Shown piece by piece: positions 5,907-8,645 of a DNA stretch of 8,645 bases. Position numbers and translations under genes: made by a program. The notes below the pieces were generated by a model. It did no database searches. It saw nothing but the letters and a program-made list of their open reading frames with translations, and was not told the DNA's origin. The DNA is from Betaproteobacteria bacterium (lineage in GTDB: Bacteria > Pseudomonadota > Gammaproteobacteria > Burkholderiales > Nitrosomonadaceae), in NCBI GenBank assembly GCA_022601315.1, contig JAHZIU010000166.1:1-8645 (forward strand), given 5' to 3'. Each line of letters starts with the position of its first letter. The stretch's first letter is position 1.

Positions 5907-6626
5907 ATGGTCATGCACCTGAAGTTGTTTATTTTAATCCTGGTATTATGTTTTTTTTCTAGTACGACTTCAGCGGAAGAAGAGGCAATAAAAGAGGCAA
6001 TTCAACCACTTTTCCCAGGTGCTGAAATTGAAAGTTTGAAAAAAACACCTTATTTGGGACTGTATGAAGTTGTTGTTGGCGGCGAGGTTTTTTATACCGA
6101 TGAGAATACTGACTATTTCTTTTTGGGTCATGTCATTGATACTAAAACCCGCACCAGTTTAACCAATGCACGTTTAGAGGAAATCAAGGCTGCGCGTCGG
6201 GTACCACTGGATTCCCTCCCGTTGGATTCTGCCATTAAAATTGTTAAAGGCAATGGAAAACGCCAATTGGCTGTTTTTACAGACCCCAATTGCCCTTACT
6301 GCAAACAATTGGAACAAGCGTTATTGGATATTACAGATATTACGATTTATACACTGTTATATCCGGTTTTAAATGGCTCTGCTGAATTATCAAAAAATAT
6401 TTGGTGTGCTGACGATCAAATTAAGGCGTGGGACGATTTTATGCTTAAAGGTATAGCGCCAACTGCTAAGGATTGCGAAACACCGCTGGCTGAACTGATT
6501 CAATCTGGTCAACAAAACAGAGTGACGGGCACGCCCACGTTGATATTTGCAGATGGTTCGATTGTTGGTGGAATGATCCCGGGTACAGCTATTGAAGAAA
6601 GGCTTCAGAATGCCAGTAAAGAGTAA
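5907..6626 (+). CDS. dsbC: Thiol:disulfide interchange protein DsbC
   Basis: Periplasmic disulfide isomerase/reductase that corrects wrong disulfides and is kept reduced by DsbD. It is 239 residues including a signal peptide (1-23: a hydrophobic core after MVMHLK, ending TTSA/EEE). The N-terminal dimerisation domain covers about 24-85, a linker helix about 86-115, and the thioredoxin-like domain 116-239. The active site is CPYC at 129-132 in FTDPNCPYCKQL, with the cis-proline loop GTPTLIF (Thr209-Pro210). The second structural cysteine pair of DsbC is also present (Cys167 in IWCADD and Cys190 in KDCETP), which separates it from DsbG. The Shine-Dalgarno CTGGAG (5895-5900) suits the ATG at 5907; an ATG two codons later is possible. 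Co-expression with the upstream hydroxylase is likely. A natural client set would be multi-cysteine periplasmic proteins, including cytochromes c. Confidence 0.94.
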   Translation: MVMHLKLFILILVLCFFSSTTSAEEEAIKEAIQPLFPGAEIESLKKTPYLGLYEVVVGGEVFYTDENTDYFFLGHVIDTKTRTSLTNARLEEIKAARRVPLDSLPLDSAIKIVKGNGKRQLAVFTDPNCPYCKQLEQALLDITDITIYTLLYPVLNGSAELSKNIWCADDQIKAWDDFMLKGIAPTAKDCETPLAELIQSGQQNRVTGTPTLIFADGSIVGGMIPGTAIEERLQNASKE

Positions 6627-6700
6627 TTTGAATCAGTAATTTCTTGAATAATCTCAAAGGCATTGATTATGAAAGAAAATTATTTGTATTTAAATTTAGT

Positions 6701-6741
6701 CCAGATTTCCCGTTTTAGAAAATGCCTAAAGGAAGATCTGG
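6701..6741. other. Long imperfect hairpin between convergent dsbC and cheW-like genes
   Basis: CCAGAT-TTCC (6701-6710) pairs with GGAA-g-ATCTGG (6731-6741) with one bulged base, and inside it TTTAG (6714-6718) pairs with CTAAA (6726-6730) after a three-base bulge, with a 7-nt loop. About 15 bp of pairing in 41 bases lies between two convergent genes, where bidirectional terminators are common. Neither side has a good U-tract directly after the stem. The rest of the 163-bp gap holds nothing I can name. Confidence 0.42.
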
Positions 6742-6789
6742 GTTAAATCAATAAAAAACAGGAATTTTAAGCAACGGATAATAGCCAGA

Positions 6790-7284
6790 TTAGGTTTGAG
6801 TTGGTATATCAAAGAAACTTTGCATATCTAACAATAAAACCTCTCCTGAACTCAGGTTTAATGAAGCTTTATAAGGGGCATTTACTTCTTTAAATAAATC
6901 TTGTGTCTGAATGACTTCTGGCTTGATCATTTCAACTTGCATGACTTCACTGACAACTAATGCAACTTGGGTTTGGCCGTTACCGCATATAATAATCGGT
7001 GAATCCAAATTATAGTTTTGCTTAGCTTTGAATCCCAACCATAAACCTAAATCTATTACGGTAAGATTCTTGCCGCGATAATCTATGATTCCGATCGAAT
7101 AAGGTGCTTTATCAGAAGTTTGATGTAACTCCATTAATGGTAAAACACACTCAACAAAACTAAGATCGATTGCATATAATTTGTTTTGTGTGCGGATCTG
7201 TAACACCTGTTGCACTGAAATCATTTGGATGGGGGTTTGATCTAACGTTGGATTATCCAATGGTCCTTCTTTCTGAGTATTCAT
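6790..7284 (-). CDS. CheW-domain protein (orphan)
   Basis: Single CheW-like domain protein of 164 residues. CheW proteins are scaffolds that couple chemoreceptors to the CheA kinase; related PilI-type proteins serve type IV pilus chemosensory systems. The first 25 or so residues are a polar extension; the domain then runs from about residue 26 to the end. Family features are the opening strand VLQIRTQNKLYAIDL, the hallmark GIIDYRGKNLTVIDLGLWLG (family: G-x-I/V-x-x-R-G-x-x-x-P-V-I/V-D-L, with Thr in place of the usual Pro), VALVVSEV in place of the typical LVDxV, and the closing EVLLLDMQSFF. The ATG at 7282-7284 is preferred, with GGGTGA about 10 bases upstream; a TTG at 7302 would add six residues but has no ribosome site. 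No receptor, kinase or methylation gene is in the window, so its pathway is unknown. Confidence 0.85.
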   Translation of the reverse strand: MNTQKEGPLDNPTLDQTPIQMISVQQVLQIRTQNKLYAIDLSFVECVLPLMELHQTSDKAPYSIGIIDYRGKNLTVIDLGLWLGFKAKQNYNLDSPIIICGNGQTQVALVVSEVMQVEMIKPEVIQTQDLFKEVNAPYKASLNLSSGEVLLLDMQSFFDIPTQT

Positions 7285-7302
7285 ATTTAGTATTTCACCC
7301 AA

Positions 7303-7570
7303 TACCGTGTTATCTGTATTCCTTTTCTAGCGAGTACTCCATCAACTTACTTTGAGCTTATCAGCATGACTGGTAGGTAGGATTTCTGGAAAGGCATATT
7401 ACCTTCACAAGATGACCTAACACTGTCAGAAGCGCTGTAAAGACAATCCATGGAAGCTCGTGTCCTGTCAGCGCAATACAATACTTGGCAAGGAAAAAAC
7501 ACTGTCTGTGTCTTGTGCTGACACATTTTTGAGTACAGTATCCGCAAATATCAAACTCGAAGGAGTACTA
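7303..7570. other. Gene-poor intergenic stretch with short inverted and direct repeats
   Basis: No convincing gene lies between the cheW-like gene and the oxidoreductase gene (about 360 bp in all). The stretch contains AGTACTCC (7333-7340) and its inverted copy GGAGTACT (7562-7569), 221 bp apart, and two copies of AACACTGTC (near 7419 and 7498). One plus-strand frame looks protein-like but is broken by stops, and a 66-codon minus-strand frame (7347-7547) has no recognisable domain or ribosome site. It might be a decayed gene or small mobile element, or simply unconstrained spacer. It should also hold the cheW promoter, but no clear one is seen. Confidence 0.35.
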
Positions 7571-7604
7571 GACATAACGTCAAAAAACATGATTTCTTGA
7601 TCTT

Positions 7605-7630
7605 AAAAAAACCGGAATAGATTAACCGAT
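7605..7630 (-). terminator. Candidate terminator of the oxidoreductase gene
   Basis: On the minus strand ATCGG (from 7626-7630) pairs with CCGGT (from 7611-7615), five pairs including one T-G wobble, with a 10-nt loop, followed by six more T (the A-run 7605-7610). It lies about 35 bases after the stop codon at 7667. The stem is short, so it is a moderate candidate; a second T-run follows near 7582-7587. Confidence 0.5.
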
Positions 7631-7666
7631 AATTAATCATTGGGTTATAGCTCAAGTGAGGTTTAT

Positions 7667-8645
7667 CTATTCTATTTCACTCAAGCAACGGCCAATCCAA
7701 TGACTGGTCAATTTTTCTTGTACACTATTTTGGCGTAAACGTGTTGCCAAACTAGAGAAATCAACGGAATCTAGAGGTTGGTCTTGATTAAAACAGGAGA
7801 ATACATATGAGATCTCACCGGTTTCTGGGTCTTTATGCGGTTGTAAGCATTGTGCACAAATTTCTTTCATCATGCACTGCATTGGCGAGTTTATTGAGCC
7901 AATCGCAAAATGATCGGCTTTTAAATAAGGCTTTAGTTGATTGTGGCGCGCAGCGCCAACTGCTGCCATCATGCGATCAGAGCCAATGGCAATAATACGA
8001 TCTGCTTCAGCCAATGAAACGGATTGTTCACCCAATTTACCGCTACCATAAGCAATCATCGCTTGTACGATATTGCCTACAAACGTTTTATCTCCGGGCC
8101 TGGTAGCTGTAAATCCCGGTGCTTCATCACTGCACCAGACTACTGTGTCTGCCGCTGCTTCAATTTCTGCTACTTTATAGCGATCAATCAGCTTTTTGTA
8201 TCCTGCAAAGTATAAAACCTTTGAGCCTGCTGCACGCGTCGCTGCACCAATAGAAAATAATACAGCGTTACCCAGTCCTCCACCAACCAACACCACGGTT
8301 TCATTAGGTTCAATCTCGGTTGGCGTGCCTGTTGGTCCCATTAATATAACAGGATCACCGGGATTAAGCAGAATACATAAATCTGCAGATCCTCCCATTT
8401 CTAATGCAATTAAAGAGACCAATCCACGAGAGATATCTACCGATGCACCTGTTAATGCGATACCTTCCATCGCTAGTCGGGTATCTCCCGCAATAGTTGC
8501 ATGTGCCGCAAAATTCTGGAATCGGTAGAATTGTCCTGGTTGAAAGTGTTCAGCAGCCAAAGGGGCATGTACAACCACTTCGATGATATTTGGCGTTAGT
8601 CGTTCTACCTTATGAACCGTTGCGCGTAATTGGTTATTCAGGTTT
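7667..8645 (-). CDS. C-terminal part of an FNR/PyrK-like flavin-NAD(P)-[2Fe-2S] oxidoreductase (cut by window edge)
   Basis: The reading frame is open to the right edge, giving 325 visible residues ending at the TAG at 7667-7669; the start lies outside. The GTG at 8576-8578 is internal. The fragment reads as a ferredoxin-reductase-type module: a flavin-binding barrel starting at ATVHKVERLTPNIIEVVV with FQPGQFYRF, then GDPVILMGPTGTPTEI, a nucleotide-binding fold VVLVGGGLGNAVLF, and a C-terminal cysteine set (fragment residues 257, 263, 266 and 284; Cys-x5-Cys-x2-Cys-x17-Cys) like the [2Fe-2S] site of dihydroorotate dehydrogenase subunit PyrK and NfnA/SudB-type proteins. The long insert in the barrel (GDTRLAMEGIALTGASVD) differs from short PyrK. 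I suspect it is the tail of a larger protein fused to a GltD-like FAD/NAD domain, as such fusions exist in betaproteobacteria, but that part is not visible. Likely cytoplasmic. Confidence 0.8.
   Translation of the reverse strand, partial: NLNNQLRATVHKVERLTPNIIEVVVHAPLAAEHFQPGQFYRFQNFAAHATIAGDTRLAMEGIALTGASVDISRGLVSLIALEMGGSADLCILLNPGDPVILMGPTGTPTEIEPNETVVLVGGGLGNAVLFSIGAATRAAGSKVLYFAGYKKLIDRYKVAEIEAAADTVVWCSDEAPGFTATRPGDKTFVGNIVQAMIAYGSGKLGEQSVSLAEADRIIAIGSDRMMAAVGAARHNQLKPYLKADHFAIGSINSPMQCMMKEICAQCLQPHKDPETGEISYVFSCFNQDQPLDSVDFSSLATRLRQNSVQEKLTSHWIGRCLSEIE

Noticed and set aside
7300..7302. TTG as the start of the cheW-like gene
   Set aside because: The ATG six codons later has a purine-rich ribosome site at a workable distance; the TTG has none.
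7347..7547. 66-codon minus-strand reading frame in the intergenic stretch
   Set aside because: No ribosome site, no recognisable domain and Cys/Ser-rich random-looking composition. Treated as part of a possible relic region rather than a gene.
8196..8528. Plus-strand 110-codon frame antisense to the oxidoreductase
   Set aside because: Pro/Thr/Ala-rich translation typical of an antisense shadow of a Gly/Val-rich Rossmann region; the minus-strand frame has clear motifs.

Overview
The window looks like a piece of chromosome from a betaproteobacterium, probably one of the Nitrosomonas or Methylophilus type. The evidence is gene content and order: nth followed by a DUF1841 gene, a UbiH/UbiF/COQ6-family hydroxylase followed by dsbC, two small periplasmic c-type cytochromes, and a moderately AT-rich base composition judged by eye. 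The genus is an inference. Almost everything here is ordinary housekeeping or respiratory gene content, and I see no phage, plasmid, CRISPR, tRNA, rRNA or clear insertion sequence.

Layout, left to right. (1) 1-1086, plus strand: the end of endonuclease III (nth, 5' end cut by the window edge), then a DUF1841 gene. (2) 1096-1184: convergent intergenic region with hairpins, one of them a likely terminator for the minus-strand cytochromes. (3) 1184-1867, minus strand: two adjacent monoheme cytochromes c with signal peptides, 27 bp apart, with a good promoter and a strong Shine-Dalgarno. (4) 1976-3904, minus strand: the ABC-F protein Uup with its own promoter. (5) 4011-4477, minus strand: a small heat-shock protein (Hsp20) ending in a textbook terminator. 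(6) 4478-4714: a divergent regulatory region with an 8-bp inverted repeat and several candidate promoters. (7) 4715-6626, plus strand: a ubiquinone-type FAD hydroxylase and dsbC, 22 bp apart. (8) 6627-6789: convergent gap with a long imperfect hairpin. (9) 6790-7284, minus strand: an orphan CheW-domain protein. (10) 7285-7666: a gene-poor stretch with repeats and a terminator, possibly holding a decayed element. (11) 7667-8645, minus strand: the C-terminal part of a larger flavin/NAD(P)/[2Fe-2S] oxidoreductase that runs off the right edge.

How the genes relate. The cytochromes, the quinone-biosynthesis hydroxylase and DsbC belong to the respiratory and cell-envelope redox economy: quinone synthesis, periplasmic electron carriers and periplasmic disulfide isomerisation. 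Nth (DNA base-excision repair), Uup (ribosome/DNA-associated ABC-F ATPase) and Hsp20 (aggregation-preventing chaperone) are stress and maintenance functions. There is no sign that all of these form a single system. The points most worth a second look are the tandem half-c4-like cytochromes, the possible leaderless start of the hydroxylase gene, the inverted repeat over the hsp20 promoter, the PyrK-like oxidoreductase tail, and the relic-like intergenic stretch before cheW.
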